Shown here one piece after another: positions 11,804-23,396 of a stretch of 64,000 nt of DNA. Location of the stretch: NCBI GenBank assembly GCA_026120185.1, contig JANUWF010001179.1:3823501-3887500 (forward strand), read 5' to 3'. The notes beneath the pieces were generated by a model. The model made no database searches. It saw only the letters and a list, made by a program, of their open reading frames with translations, and was not told where the DNA came from. Every line of letters starts with the position of its first letter. The stretch's first letter is position 1. Source of the DNA: Voacanga thouarsii. Lineage: Eukaryota; Streptophyta; Magnoliopsida; Gentianales; Apocynaceae. Both the position numbers and the translations under genes were made by a program.

Positions 11804-14800
11804 ATGGACTAATCGTGGATTGACTCACAAGACCGTTTAGGTGATGAATATAGTAAAGGTCTGGATGCCTTTGTAGAATTTGCGCTAAGAGACAAACCCA
11901 ATGGATCCAAAATCCATTGTCCTTGTATGAGGTGCCAGAATAGGTATCTTTATGGTACAGTAGATGTCAAACAACATTGCCAAATGTGGGGTTTCATGCG
12001 TTGGTACAAAAAGTGGAGTGTTCATGGGGAAATATACTTATCTTCTCACAATACACCTAGCAACATCCCTTCGACTGAAAATGAACATGGGGATGATATG
12101 GTTAGGATGCTTCAAGATATTGGTGGCATTGGTGACTTCGATAATGCAACTGAAGAGCCTGATGATTTGAGAGAGATACATGAATTGTTGGAAGAGGCTA
12201 ATGTAGAATTGTATCCTGGTTGTACTAAATTTTCTTCACTCTCATTCATTATGAGATTGTTACATTTAAAAGTCCTGAATGGGTGGTCGAACAAGTCAGT
12301 TGATATGCTACTTGAGCTTCTAACGGATGCTTTTAGTAAGATGGGAGTGAAAATTCCCAAGAATTACTACGAGGCTAGTAAGATAACGAATGTGTTAGGA
12401 ATGGAGTGCAAAGTCTGGGATGCTTGTCCAAATAATTGCATAATATACAGAGGGGAAAATGAGGCCGCACAACTTTGTGAGGTATGCAATGCTCCGAGGT
12501 ACAAGAAAGAGGGCAGTACAGTTGCATGCAAACGTGTTCGATATTTTCCGTTGACTCCGAGATTGAAGCGATTGTTCATGTCTCACAAAACTGCATCCCT
12601 TATGAGGTGGCATCAGGAATGTCGCGTGAAAGATGGAAGCTACAGACACCCAGCTGATTCTAAGGCTTGGAGAAAGTTTGATGAGTTGCATTTGGAATTT
12701 GCAAATGACTGCCGAAATGTTAGACTTGGATTGGCTTCGGATGGATTTAGTCCGTTTTCAAATATGCACATACTACATAGTACTTGGCCAGTTGTTTTAA
12801 TACCATACAATTTGCCACCCTGGCTATGCATGAAGCAACCTTATTTTATTCTGTCAACTCTCATCGATGGCCCGAAGAGTCCGGGAAACAAAATTGACGT
12901 ATTTTTACAACCATTGATCGAGGAGTTGAAACAATTGTGGCTTGACGGTGTGCTTACTTATGATGCTGAGGCAAAAGAGATGTTCCGTCTGCGTGCATCT
13001 ATTATGTGGACCATAAGTGATTTTCCAGCGTATGGTAATCTCTCTGGCTATAGTGTTCATAACCAGCGAGCTTGTCCGATATGCGGTATCAACTGTTTGT
13101 CTTACCGTTTGCCTAATAGTGGTAAATATTACTTCTTATATCATCATAGATTTCTTCAACCATCACACAAGCTCCGTAGGGACAAAGTTTCTTTCTATGA
13201 TGGAATGGAATTACGACAAGCACCAAAAAGGAGTACGGGGACAGAAATTTTGACACATCTTCAGGGTTGTTTAACAGAATATGTAGTAGATGATATGAGA
13301 ATTAGAATGCAGACTGACTACGAACGGAAGTTTGGCATAAATTCTTATAATTGGAAGAAGAAGAGTATTTTTTGGGAGTTGCCATATTGGGAGAGTAATT
13401 TGATAAGGCACAACTTAGACCCGATGCATATTGAGAAAAATTTTGCAGATAATCTGTTGTTTACAATACTGGGTGACAGTACTTCTTCAAAAGATAACTT
13501 CAAAGCTCGTCAAGACCTACAGGCAATGAATATTAGAAAGTCTTTACATCCAATTTTAAAATCGTCTGGAACTAGATACAGTTTGCCACCAGCTCCTTAT
13601 ACAATGAGTCGGTCGGAAGTTGAAGTTTTTTTGACAGTACTGAAGGAATTGAGAGTCCTCGATGGCTATTGTTCTAATATTTCTCGACGGGTAAACATGA
13701 GAAGAAAGACTTTAGGAGGCTTGAAGAGTCATGATTCCCACATTTTACTCCAGCAGTTAATCCCGTTAGCAGCCCGCACAACTTTGCCCAAAAATGTAGT
13801 ACAACTTTTGATTGAGATTGCTTCATGTTTTAGGTAGTTGTGTTCTAAAGTCAACAAAGAGAGGCATCTCGAGTATCTGCAAGATCGTTTCGCAGTTACA
13901 CTCTGTCTTCTTGAAAAGACATTCATCCCTAGTTTTTTTTATATAATGGAACATTTACCGATACATTTGGCCAATGATGCATTATTAGCTGGTCCAGTTC
14001 AATGTCGATGGATGTTTCCAGTTGAAAGATACATGAAAACTCTCAAGTGTTACGTGCGCAATCGTGCTAGACTTGAAGGTTCGATAGCCAGTGGATATTT
14101 AATGGAAGAATGTATAACATTCGTGTCGAGATATTTAGATGATGTTGAGAGCAAAGAGAATAGGCCTCCACGATATGTTGATGATGACAACCCGATGGGT
14201 AAACCAGTTGGAAAAGGGATTGATGTAATATTTGATCGTTTAACATTGATGCAAGCACATCGGTGGGTTTTAGCCAACTCTAATATCCTTAAACCTTATA
14301 GAGAGTCAGTTTTCCTTTCAACCCATTGTCCTTCATTTTTTATGCTTCTTTCATTATAACTTCTAAAATTTGACGTGTGTTCTACTTGCAGTCTTCACAT
14401 GTCTGTCATAAATAGAGAGCATCCAAGATCTCGGTTACATGAAAGACAACGTATTCATTCTCAAACGTTTTACAGTTGGCTCAGTCATTATGTAAGTAAA
14501 AACAAACACAATATAGCAAGTTTTCCTCGACAACAATTAGTTGTTATAACACTTATATTTATTATAGGTTGATGAGAATGAAGAATGCCCTGATATTCCT
14601 ACTGAAGTTAAAAAGCTTGCAAATGGTCCTTTCAATCAAGGGTTGCGCTACAATGCATGCAACGTGAATGGCTTCCGATTTCGTACAATAACATATGAGG
14701 CTAACAAGTCAACCCAAAATTCTGGCGTCATGTGTAAAGCTGATACTACGAGTTATTCCAGTCCAAGAGATATGAATCCTGTAGCAGCTGGTGTCAACTA

Positions 14801-15230
14801 CTATGGAGTGCTTACTGATATTATAAGGATCCGATATAGTAGTGAACTAAAATTTCTGTTATTCAAATGTGATTGGGTTGATGTTCATCGAGGTGTTAGA
14901 GTTGACGAACTAAAGTTTACTTTGGTGAATTTAGACCGTTTGTTGTATCGGGAAAATAAAGAGATGGATGAGCCATTCATACTAGCAAACCAAGCTGAAC
15001 AAGTTTGGTTTTCTCGCTGTCCTAAAGAAAGAGATTGGCATGTGGTAATGCCAATGATGAGAAGGGATAATTATGATGTGTATTCAAGGGACCATGATCT
15101 AGAAACTTTTCCTGCACAGCAGTTAGATTCTCATCCAGTTTCGCACAAAGTAGATGCCATATGGGTTAGAGATGGAATTTTTGGGGAGGAAGTAGATTTA
15201 GATGGAAGAAGAATACACCCTGCAATTTAA
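11804..15230 (+). pseudogene. TNP2-type CACTA transposase (two nonsense codons)
   Basis: Three exons fit one frame: 11804-14304, 14392-14491 and 14568-15230, with GT/AG introns. Domains in order are the transposase-associated Cys motif (CPCMRCQN near codon 40), the Transposase_21 catalytic region (DAYG-type core around SDFPAYGNLSGYSVHNQ and HNLDPMHIEKN), DUF4218 (MEHLPIHLANDALLAGPVQ, FPVERYMKTLK), and DUF4216 in the last exon (YYGVLTDIIRIRY, ending RRIHPAI). Stops are TAA at 11810-11812, two codons after the ATG I chose because MD.SWI is the usual start, and TAG at 13835-13837 after ASCFR. A start at 11927 would bypass the first stop but lose the Cys motif. It would excise and integrate the element if functional; as read it is inactive. 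Confidence 0.85.
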
Positions 15231-15291
15231 ATGTACTTAAATCACTTAATTATGTACTAAATGTGTTGCAGTTGTTAAAATCTTTTACTCA

Positions 15292-17095
15292 ATGTTAAAT
15301 CTTTTTGTTTTGCAAATGGTAAACAAGCGTGCCCGACGGGGATCGATGCAGGATGCCATAGCTGCCGCAAGATCAGGCGCTAGTACCTCACGGTGTACAG
15401 AGACACTAGCTCCAGCACTCGAGGCTAGACAGGGATCAAATGCAAGTGTTCGCACAGGTTCCACGGATCAGGAATCTAATCATGCCACATGTATACCCAC
15501 TTCTGATGTAGGTCCCAGTGGCACAGGACCTTCTTCCGCAGACCTTAGTGCCTCAGGTGTGCTAAGTTAATATGAAGTAAATATTACGATATGTCTGTTG
15601 GTATTACAATATGTCTGTTGATATTTTAATTAATAAGTCTGTTGATATTTTGTAAATTCCACAGCGAGGAGTTTTTGCGGGGGTGGAAAGTTACCTTCCG
15701 GATGGGGTGAGCCAGGGTTTCGAAAGTACAATGTTGGTGTTAACCAACACGGAGGGCTTGTTGGGTTAGATGCATCTCGTTATAATTCAGTGGTGGGCTG
15801 TTTTGCATGCATGAGCAATAGGTTCCCTCTGAATTACAGGGATTGGCATTCCATACCTCAGAGCTTCAAGGATGAAGTTTGGCAAGAAATACAGGTAACT
15901 AATTTTATTCTAACATAGACAAGAGTGTTTTCTTAAAAAATTAACATTTTCTTATACAAAAATTAAAATTTGTACAAGGACAACACCATGATGCCACCAG
16001 AAGGACGTAGTGTCACAATGAAGATGATATGCACAGCATGGAAGGATTTTAAGTCGAAGTTAAAACAAAAATACTACGTTCCTTTCCAGCTCAGTACAGA
16101 GCCTATTGTTTGTCAAGATAAACGAGTTGACGAAAATCAATGGAGGATGTTAGTTGATTACTGGCGTTTGGAGAATACACAGGTCGTACCATAGAAGTTG
16201 ACTACTTTTATGTCTCAGAACTTGTTTAAATTTTTTATATGTTAACTATTATAATTAATCACAGATGGAGTCCGAGCGGAATAGACAAAATCGATCACAT
16301 TTGGCATATCCACCGGTCACAGGAAGAATGCCACATTCTGTTATACAGGATCAGGTATTTAGTTTATGTTATACACTATTCAGATGAAATTTATCTACTT
16401 TGCTTGAAATTTTTGACATGTCTTTATAGATGACCTCACAAGGCCAACCGACATCACAATATGATATGTTCCATGCGACACGAAGGTGGCACGGTCGGCA
16501 GGCTGATGGTTTGACTGCAGAGATGATTGTAAGTTATATTCAAATGCTAATTTTTCTGAGTTATTAAAATATGATAACGACATTATATTAACCTAATATA
16601 AATTTGATATAATATTTCTTAATTTTGTAGGATCGATTGGAGACAGAGTGGCAGGCATTGCCTGAGTCGGAGCGCACAGAGGAAGCAAATGATCATATAT
16701 TTCGGCGATTGTTCGGTCCAGAAACAAAAGGTCGTATTAGGTGTAAAGAAAACGGTCCAACACCAACGTCAGTTGGTCAATCATCAAGTTCTGCAGCAAA
16801 TGTTGAGGAGATCGTCAGGATTAAGGTTGAGGCACGTATGCAGAGCATGCGAGATACTATGCAGGCTGAGATGCAGCGTGAGCGAGAGGCTTACGAGTCA
16901 CATATAGTTGCGCTTCAGGCTACCATGGAAGCATTAGCGCGCAGATTGGACGCAGGCGCATTTGATGTACTACCTATACCTCCATCTAGTGCTTTTACGA
17001 CATCTCCTGGTGTTGGTTCCACTTCTCTGCCTATTAGATCGAGTGATCCTGGCAGCCTATCCGTCATGATGACTGATATTTTCATTTCCTACTAA
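15292..17095 (+). CDS. CACTA second gene, Transposase_24 (TNPA-like) protein
   Basis: Six exons (15292-15556, 15665-15894, 15979-16182, 16265-16354, 16430-16528, 16631-17095) join in one open frame of 450 codons with GT/AG introns throughout. An alternative ATG is at 15316. The N terminus is low complexity (Ser/Thr/Ala-rich). The middle carries the plant Ptta/En-Spm signature (W(K)DFKSKLKQKYY, DENQWRMLVDYWR), and a C-terminal coiled coil follows (EEIVRIKVEARMQSMRDTMQ onward). Proteins of this family are thought to bind subterminal repeats and assist the TNP2 protein. It lies 61 bases after the transposase stop, on the same strand. Its complete frame contrasts with its damaged neighbour. Confidence 0.8.
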
Positions 17096-17295
17096 TTTGA
17101 ATTTGTACTATAGTTGCTGTATACTGAGGATATACTTGTTTGTATTTGTCTATTGAGGATATTACTTTTGAGTTTGGCAATGAGGAGATTGTGTTTTGTT
17201 ATATTTGGTGTTGAATTCGTTGATTTTATTACATTTGGCTTTAAATTGTACGTGTACAGGATTCCATCCAAATAAAAAATGATTTACAAACCAAA

Positions 17296-17680
17296 TTAGC
17301 CCTAATACGACGGCTTCAACCGTCGTTTTTGCTTAGGGGCAATCAAATATGACGGCCACAAACCGTCGTATTTGACAGACCAAATACGATGGCCACTCCT
17401 GGCCGTCGTAATTTATCCTACCAAATACAACGGCTTCTTAACCGTCGTATTTGACTGAAGCCGTCGTATTTGGGTACCAAAAGCGACGGTTTTTCAAAAC
17501 CGTCGCAAAAAATGACCACAGAAAGCAAAAGCGACGAGACCAAATACGACGGTTGTAAAACCGTTGTATTAGCCTAATACGACGGTTTTGTAGCCGTTGT
17601 CGAGCAAAAACGACGAGATCAAATACGACGGCTGTAAAATCGTCGTTTAGCCGTCGTATTTGTTGTATAATTTAGTAGTG
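17296..17680 (+). repeat. Right subterminal motif array of the CACTA element
   Basis: More than fifteen copies of ACGACGG/CCGTCGT in both orientations, with several perfect local palindromes, lead up to the terminal TTTAGTAGTG. They match the left-end motif. Confidence 0.85.
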
Positions 17681-18125
17681 CTTTTAATCAAGATCGATGT
17701 ATTTTGAATGTTGTATCACTACATCATGCGTATGGAAAGGGAAATAATTCATACGAGGTTAATATTAAGGCCAGAACATGCAGTTGTTGCAAATGGAAAA
17801 TATATAGAATACTTTGTTCGCATGCATTTGTAGTATGTTAGCAATTGGGGCTAAATGTCGGGGATCTAATGTCATCAGAAAACATAACACTATGTTACAA
17901 ACTGACTTATAGAGTACAGTTCTGGTCCACTCTACATGAGGATTATTGGCGTAACTTTAATTTTAGCTTGGCACCGTTTCAAGAACCGTTGAAGGGGTCG
18001 ATTGCGAACGTCGCGTATTCTGAATGAGATGGACAAGCATAATCCTGATTCACCTATTCGTTGTAGTTTATGCCATCACAGTAGACACAATAGGATAAAT
18101 TGTACTTATGGTGTCGTAGAGTGAA
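17681..18125 (+). pseudogene. MULE transposase, 3' part with SWIM and zinc knuckle
   Basis: The frame interrupted at 8640 continues here. It shows the SWIM zinc-finger pattern (CSCCKWKIYRILCSHAF, near 17780-17830), then the C-terminal zinc knuckle CSLCHHSRHNRINC (CX2CX4HX4C, near 18060-18105) and a stop at about 18121. These are the standard C-terminal modules of MuDR-type transposases. A TAG after VVC (near 17835) and a frameshift around 18020-18030 break it. Confidence 0.75.
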
Positions 18126-18389
18126 CTGAACACAAATGAACCTTGTAGCATGTTTCTTTCACAGGACTAATGTAACATTTAGCTTGAATATAGGTTTTCG
18201 ATAGTTGCTTATGTATGTAATATTTGTTTAGAGATAATATTTATTCTTACATGTTAGCTAAATTTTTAATATTGCATTGAGGCAATTTGAATTATTTATC
18301 TTTAATTTCATGTTTGTTTTTTTGTACTTAATTTGATGTTAGCTATAGATCTTTAATTTATTCTTAATTTCTATAATATTAGTATAATT

Positions 18390-20672
18390 GTATTAGGGCA
18401 CAAAGTAGGACCCTACTTCTCACGGAGTGGATTCAGGTCCTATTATATCAAATATATTGACATTACAGCGTAGACATATGTCGTCACATATTTGGAGTTA
18501 TATAATGACGTTACTACTACCAAGCGAAACAATGGCATGTTTTGGGAAGTTCAACTATTCAATCACCGAGTCGTGCAATTCATGGACATTGCCAATTTCG
18601 ATGGACTGCATCGTTTATTTTATATGAAAATCGACTATCCATTTATTATAGTGTTAGTGGAAAGATAGTACCAGGAGATGCACACTTTTCATCTTACAAT
18701 TGGAGAGGCTATCATCACCTTCTATGATGTAGATGTCCTCTTTGGATTACATGTAGATAGTGATCCTATCTGTAATAGTTAGTTCATACATACGCCTGCA
18801 GAGTTGGTTGACACATGCGACGAGCTATTAGGATTTTGACTGACTCTGACAAACTTTGATGGATATTAGTTGAAGATAACTTCCGTCGAGAGAGTATTCA
18901 GTCAACCATTACCAGCACACCCGAAGCCAAAAAATGATAGGCCAGTATACATAGTGTCGAATTATGCAGCTCATTAGTGGCTCTCTATTCTTGGACAAGT
19001 TCAGCAATAGGGTATATTTGCACTTCTTAAAATACAACCATAATTTAGAACTATCGGACACACTTAGTTCGGGAAGTACAGTCTTGGCTCATCTGTACCA
19101 TTGTCTGTGCAACTCTATTTCCTACATAGCGTATACTATTAGCAGCCCATTATTGTTGATTTAGGTATGAAACGAACATTTTTTAAAAAATCTTATCAGT
19201 ACTTTCAAAATAATAGTGAGTATAATTTTCCTAAGCGATAGTTATTAATGTTAAAATAGTTGTGGACTTAAGAGCGTATTTCTATTATCAGACCAGTTAA
19301 AGTCCGTCTAGTAGAGGATGTTAATTCACAATCCCTTAGAGGATTAGTATGAGAGGGACTATTAGAGTTTTCCTGAACCCCGACACATGTGCTGTTTGCT
19401 TATAGAGATCAGTTAGATAGGATGTAATATGATCATGTAAGTATTACTTCAATTAATCTGTGATCTATAATAATTTTAAGTTATTAATTATTGACATCGA
19501 CAATTTATCTTTATATAGTTTATCTGGTAGCCTTATGATGAGCATGTATTGGATACCCTACCCCTCTATTACACTCATGGGTAACATATTTGGATATCTA
19601 TCACATCCTTAATTGATTGGGAGACAATAGAAGTGCATCATCTAGATAGAATCATGTGCCAATTTGGATTAGTGTTGACAATCCATGTTATAATTGACAC
19701 CAGTAATAATTTATATACCTGTGACATAAGAACTACCAGTACATGGTGGACCAAAATTGATTCAATATATCTCACTAATTGGGTTAATAGGCATTCAACT
19801 GTTTTAAGTGGACAATTCAGTTACGGTGAGAATATAGTTTCGGATGACTATACAACATAGTATTGGACTCACACTACGCGATTGATTAGTAATCTGACTA
19901 TATCGTAATCTAACCCTGTAGCTATCAATTTAGTAGTGGAGTGACTGAAATATTGGTGTAGGATTTTTTTTAATAGTACTATGCAATAAAATATAGAATT
20001 TCCATTCAAACATTTTATTGACATTTCAAAATATATATGTAGGATGATTCAATACACTGGATATTGCACCTAGGTAACAAATGATATCAAAATGTGAATG
20101 ATATGACTAGATAAGTGTTGGCATCCATAACGTATCTCGACACGTGTTTGTTGACTGTTGCTAGTGAGGCAGGTTGTTTGAACTACCCACCATATGAGCC
20201 ATCTAGACAAATCTACATTTGTTATCCGATATCTCCGATCTCGTAAGAAGTCAATTGCGAAGTACCACCAATGCTGAGGAGGGTAGACAAGCAAGCAAAC
20301 ATGATGTAGCTGATATTCCTCAGCAGTATCACAACTCAGCTGTACATAGAGGAGAATATGATTATGAATAAGGTGATCCTACAGTGGTTGAAGATAGGCA
20401 TACTAATTTTGTTACGTCTCAACACCTAATCTTTGATACTAGATGCCTGTTTTCGGTCGACGAGTTTGCTACTGGTCCACCGTTTGGATGGTCTTGGAAA
20501 CAACATAGACAATCTATAGAGGATGAAGGTTCATTTTACCGTACCGAGGAGCAAGATCAAGGACAACCAAAGGAATAACATCAAGAACGACCTTAGAAAC
20601 GAGTTCAACCTCCAAGGAATCGTCGAGAATTTCATTGTAGGACTAGCTACCATCCTTTTTTTTAGATTATTT
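18390..20672 (+). pseudogene. Plant mobile domain (PMD, MAIN/MAIL1-like) gene, broken
   Basis: Translation across frames gives landmarks of PMD proteins, often annotated 'protein phosphatase 7 long form homolog' or 'aminotransferase-like': GPIISNILTLQRRHMSSHIW at the start, FYDVDVLFGLHVDSDP near 18725-18770, then LPLYYTHG, LIDWETIEVHHLDRIMCQFG, and NRHSTVLSGQFSYGENIVSD near 19790-19850. The tail is basic (PPRNRR). Many stops and at least two intron-like gaps are present. In hosts MAIN and MAIL1 act in silencing and genome stability; the copy here rides in a MULE just after its transposase. Confidence 0.75.
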
Positions 20673-20679
20673 TGCATGT

Positions 20680-21689
20680 AATAAAGTTCATTGTTTGTTT
20701 CGGGTTTTAAAGTTCATGACTTGACAATCATACAGGGTAACCTATTATTGATGATAGCTACTAATATGATAACGTCACAAAAGATTTGGGACTAATGTTA
20801 AAAACTGAACTCAACCAATGTTAAAATATCTATATTAATAAATTCACGAATGCAAAATACCTCAAGTAAGATAATCACAATGTAAATGAAATAGGGAATT
20901 ACATTTCATTAATAGTCACAATTACATTCAAATTTTAAGTCAAAATAGAATTAATAAAATATTATTATATTTAAATTTATATTTAAAAACTAAAGATAAA
21001 ACAACAATTTCAATTTAGTTTGGCCATCTTTGAAGACAAAATTAATAATAATAAAACTTTAAAACCAAATAAAATATAAAATTATTTTCAAATTATTTTT
21101 TTAAAACAAAAAAAGCAAAATATTCATGAAATATTCAAGCTATTATTCACTAAAATATGAATAAATATTTGCATATTTTATTTAATATTTAACCTATTAT
21201 TCGAATTCAGTTAAATTATAAATTATTTGGATTAAAATATAAGGAGATTATAAATTTAGATAATTGATATTCAAATTTAGATATTATTTTAGATAGTTGA
21301 AACCATAAATTTAGATAGTTGAGATTTTAAAATTTTTATAATTTTTGCAAATAATTAAATATTATAAATTAAACTTAAATTAAAAATAAAAAATTATTTC
21401 CAAATCCAATATAAAAAAATTAATTGTAATAAAAATACGTATTATTTGTTAAGATCAAATTTAAATTAATAAATTTTAATTGTGAATTATTTAAATTTAT
21501 AAAGGACTTTATATATTTTGTGTTTTTTTAAAATATTAATTCTTTTTTAAATAAAAATTTGGAAAGTTATGAAAATGAAATAAAACAAGAAAAGTGAGGA
21601 AAAAGTTTTAAAATGAGAAAATAGTAGAAAGGAAAGATGGGAAATAGAGGAAAAAGAAAATGCAAAAAAAAAAAAAACAAAAAGAACGA
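20680..21689. other. AT-rich non-coding DNA inside the MULE right arm
   Basis: Very AT-rich sequence with no coding frame or recognisable motif, ending in an A-rich purine tract at about 21580-21690 next to the right inverted repeat. Confidence 0.5.
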
Positions 21690-21890
21690 ACCTCTCGTTT
21701 GAGGAGTAGCTTTTTGACCAACAAAAGCTGCTTGGTTGGTACTAGTGCATCTCGCATTTGTGAGACGTGAGGTGCCAGGAGATCTCGCATTTCATAGACA
21801 CAAGGAACCTCTTGTATGTCATATGGTCTCATCCGAACCCATTTTTTGTGGGTAAAATGGGTTTGGACCTATTTTGGTAAAAAAAAACCC
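21690..21890 (-). repeat. Right long terminal inverted repeat of the MULE
   Basis: The reverse complement matches the left arm in two blocks: the outermost about 45 bases (38 of 43 compared positions identical) and the inner block with GAGATGCACT and TGGTCAAAAAGCT. The right arm lacks the extra about 265 bases of the left arm. Confidence 0.8.
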
Positions 21891-21899
21891 AGCTAAAGA
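21891..21899. repeat. 9-bp target-site duplication of the large MULE (right copy)
   Basis: AGCTAAAGA, identical to 2004-2012, immediately outside the right inverted repeat. Confidence 0.9.
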
Positions 21900-21929
21900 A
21901 AGCACAAAAGGCCATTTGGCAAATTTCAT
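21891..21929 (-). pseudogene. Minus-strand ORF split by the large MULE (5' part)
   Basis: First 13 codons (start MKFAKWPF) of the frame that resumes at 2003 on the other side of the MULE. The ATG lies 30 bases beyond the right-hand target duplication, and the frame is kept exactly when one 9-bp duplication is removed. Confidence 0.4.
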
Positions 21930-22352
21930 GATTCATAGGTGTCATTTTTCCTTATTCATGGGTCGTTTTTCATATAAAATATAAAGTGTAATGCCACTCT
22001 GATGTTCTTGCACTTTAACATTTAAAATTCATTCTACCAAGACAATGATACTTATGTATATATTCTCATTTCTGGTAACAGATTCCCTGATGATTATATT
22101 AAGAAATATAGGGTGACACCAATTCCAAAACTAGGCAGATAGAATAAGATGCTTTGTTAGTGGATTGTTGCTGTTTTTCCTTCCCTATTGCTTTACTTAT
22201 TTAGATGTTAACGTTATAAACTATTGTGTATCGACTAGTTGTACTAATAGATTATTTCTTATAAATTTTGAGGAATTATCTTTCTAAAAAATGTTTTGTG
22301 AATTAAAGTTAAACCCATATGTTTTTCAACAAACGTCATTGCATACCATTCT
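21930..22352. other. Spacer between MULE target and copia element
   Basis: No further exon of the interrupted minus-strand frame could be identified, and nothing else is recognised in this stretch. Confidence 0.5.
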
Positions 22353-22727
22353 TGACTGTTCTTCAACAACAACCAATAGTCACTAGCTCATGAAACTATT
22401 ACCTTCATCACTAGACTTTCTTGGAGTATGATCTAAGTTGACGACGGATGGCCACTTGCCCAAAATTTTTTCCACGTGCCATTTTTTAATTGTTTTTCCC
22501 ACTGTTTGTTTTATTTATTTTCACACAGCAATTAATGAGCTCGTATCTGTAACTAATTGTATTATTGAACCTTCTAGATTTTCTTTTGTATAAATAGGAA
22601 TATTAATTGTAAACAGAGGCATCATTCTAGGGAATAAACTTACCTTTCTTTCTGGAATATTTCCTCTGGATTCCTCATGAAATTTTCTCTCATTTTTGTT
22701 TTGGTTGTTTGTATCTAATTTTTATCA
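22353..22727 (+). repeat. Left LTR of the 22-27 kb copia element
   Basis: Starts TGACTGTTCTTC and ends TTATCA just before the primer-binding site. It contains a TATAAATA box near 22590. It matches 26827-27122 closely over its first 290 bases. Confidence 0.8.
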
Positions 22728-22739
22728 TGGTATCAGAGC
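22728..22739 (+). other. Primer-binding site (initiator tRNA-Met type)
   Basis: TGGTATCAGAGC immediately follows the left LTR. This is the usual copia primer site complementary to the 3' end of initiator tRNA-Met. Confidence 0.85.
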
Positions 22740-22936
22740 ATCCTACTCTAGGTTATTCGATATTAGAATAAAAAAATTCTCTAATTCTTTGTTAAGTGAG
22801 GTGGAAGTTTTATCTTTTGTAGTGTTTAGATCTTCTCTTTGACAGAGTTCAAGAAGATCAGTTGATCTCTCTAATTTTTGTTTCGATAGTTGTTCTGGAA
22901 TCTCAATCTTTTAGAGTAGTTGTGTTTTGGGAATGA

Positions 22937-23391
22937 CATGGAACTATGAGCTCTCAATATTCAGTCCATTATATCTTCATCCCAATAAAGCCCCTCGATT
23001 GTGCTTGTATAGCCTCCTTTGACAGAAAAAATTATCATCAGTGTGGTCCAGCTATGAGAGTGGCTTTGATATCCAAAAACAAATTTGGATTTGTCAATGG
23101 AACTATCAGGGCTCTAGATTGACTTGATAGGCATTATCAAGCCTAGGAAATGTGTAACAACATGGTAATCTCATGGATAATCAATGCAGCTTCTCCTACT
23201 ATTGCTCAAAGCATTACATGGTTCAATTTAGCTTATGAAATTTTGATCCACTTATGTGAGTGTTTTTCATAAGGAGATTCCTATAATATCTCAAATTTAC
23301 ATGAAGACATGTATAACCTAAGGCAAGGAACTTCAACAATTAATGAGTATTTTACTAATCTGAAGATAGTTTAGGATGAAATGATGACTTT
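22937..23391 (+). pseudogene. copia gag remnant, first part
   Basis: The conceptual frame shows the copia gag N-terminal pattern (FDRKNYHQCGPAMRVALISK then NKFGFVNGTIRAL, and MVISWIINAASPTIAQSI) with several stops. It ends at the insertion point of the solo LTR (target GAGAC, 23392-23396). The frame resumes at 25424 (LLTICVCDLKCSC, then VIKFVKGLNEEYARVK near 25500-25550). Confidence 0.7.
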
Positions 23392-23396
23392 GAGAC

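Larger units (their letters stand above)
8641..17680 (+). mobile_element. Complete CACTA (En/Spm) DNA transposon
   Basis: The 9,040-bp element begins CACTACAAAAAAA and ends TTTAGTAGTG, with a CTT duplication on both sides. Inside the ends are arrays of short ACGACGG/CCGTCGT motifs. Two genes lie in tandem on the plus strand: a TNP2-type transposase (11804-15230) and a Transposase_24-type gene (15292-17095). It inserted into the MULE transposase, so it is younger than the MULE. The second gene is fully open and the first has only two nonsense codons, so decay is mild. Confidence 0.93.
2013..21890 (+). mobile_element. Large Mutator-like element (MULE) hosting a CACTA element
   Basis: The element is bounded by long inverted repeats and a perfect 9-bp duplication. 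It spans 19,878 bp, of which 9,043 bp are the nested CACTA plus its extra 3-bp duplication, so the MULE proper is about 10.8 kb. It carries a degenerate MuDR-type transposase (about 6450-8640 and 17681-18125) followed in the same orientation by a plant mobile domain gene (18390-20660). Both are broken by stops and frameshifts, so it is now non-autonomous. MULEs that carry a PMD gene are known in plants. The 3-kb stretch between left repeat and transposase is unusually long and contains further repeat material. Confidence 0.88.

Noticed and set aside
21608..21832. Minus-strand frame of 74 codons
   Set aside because: It is the right inverted repeat plus an A-rich tract of the MULE, not a gene.
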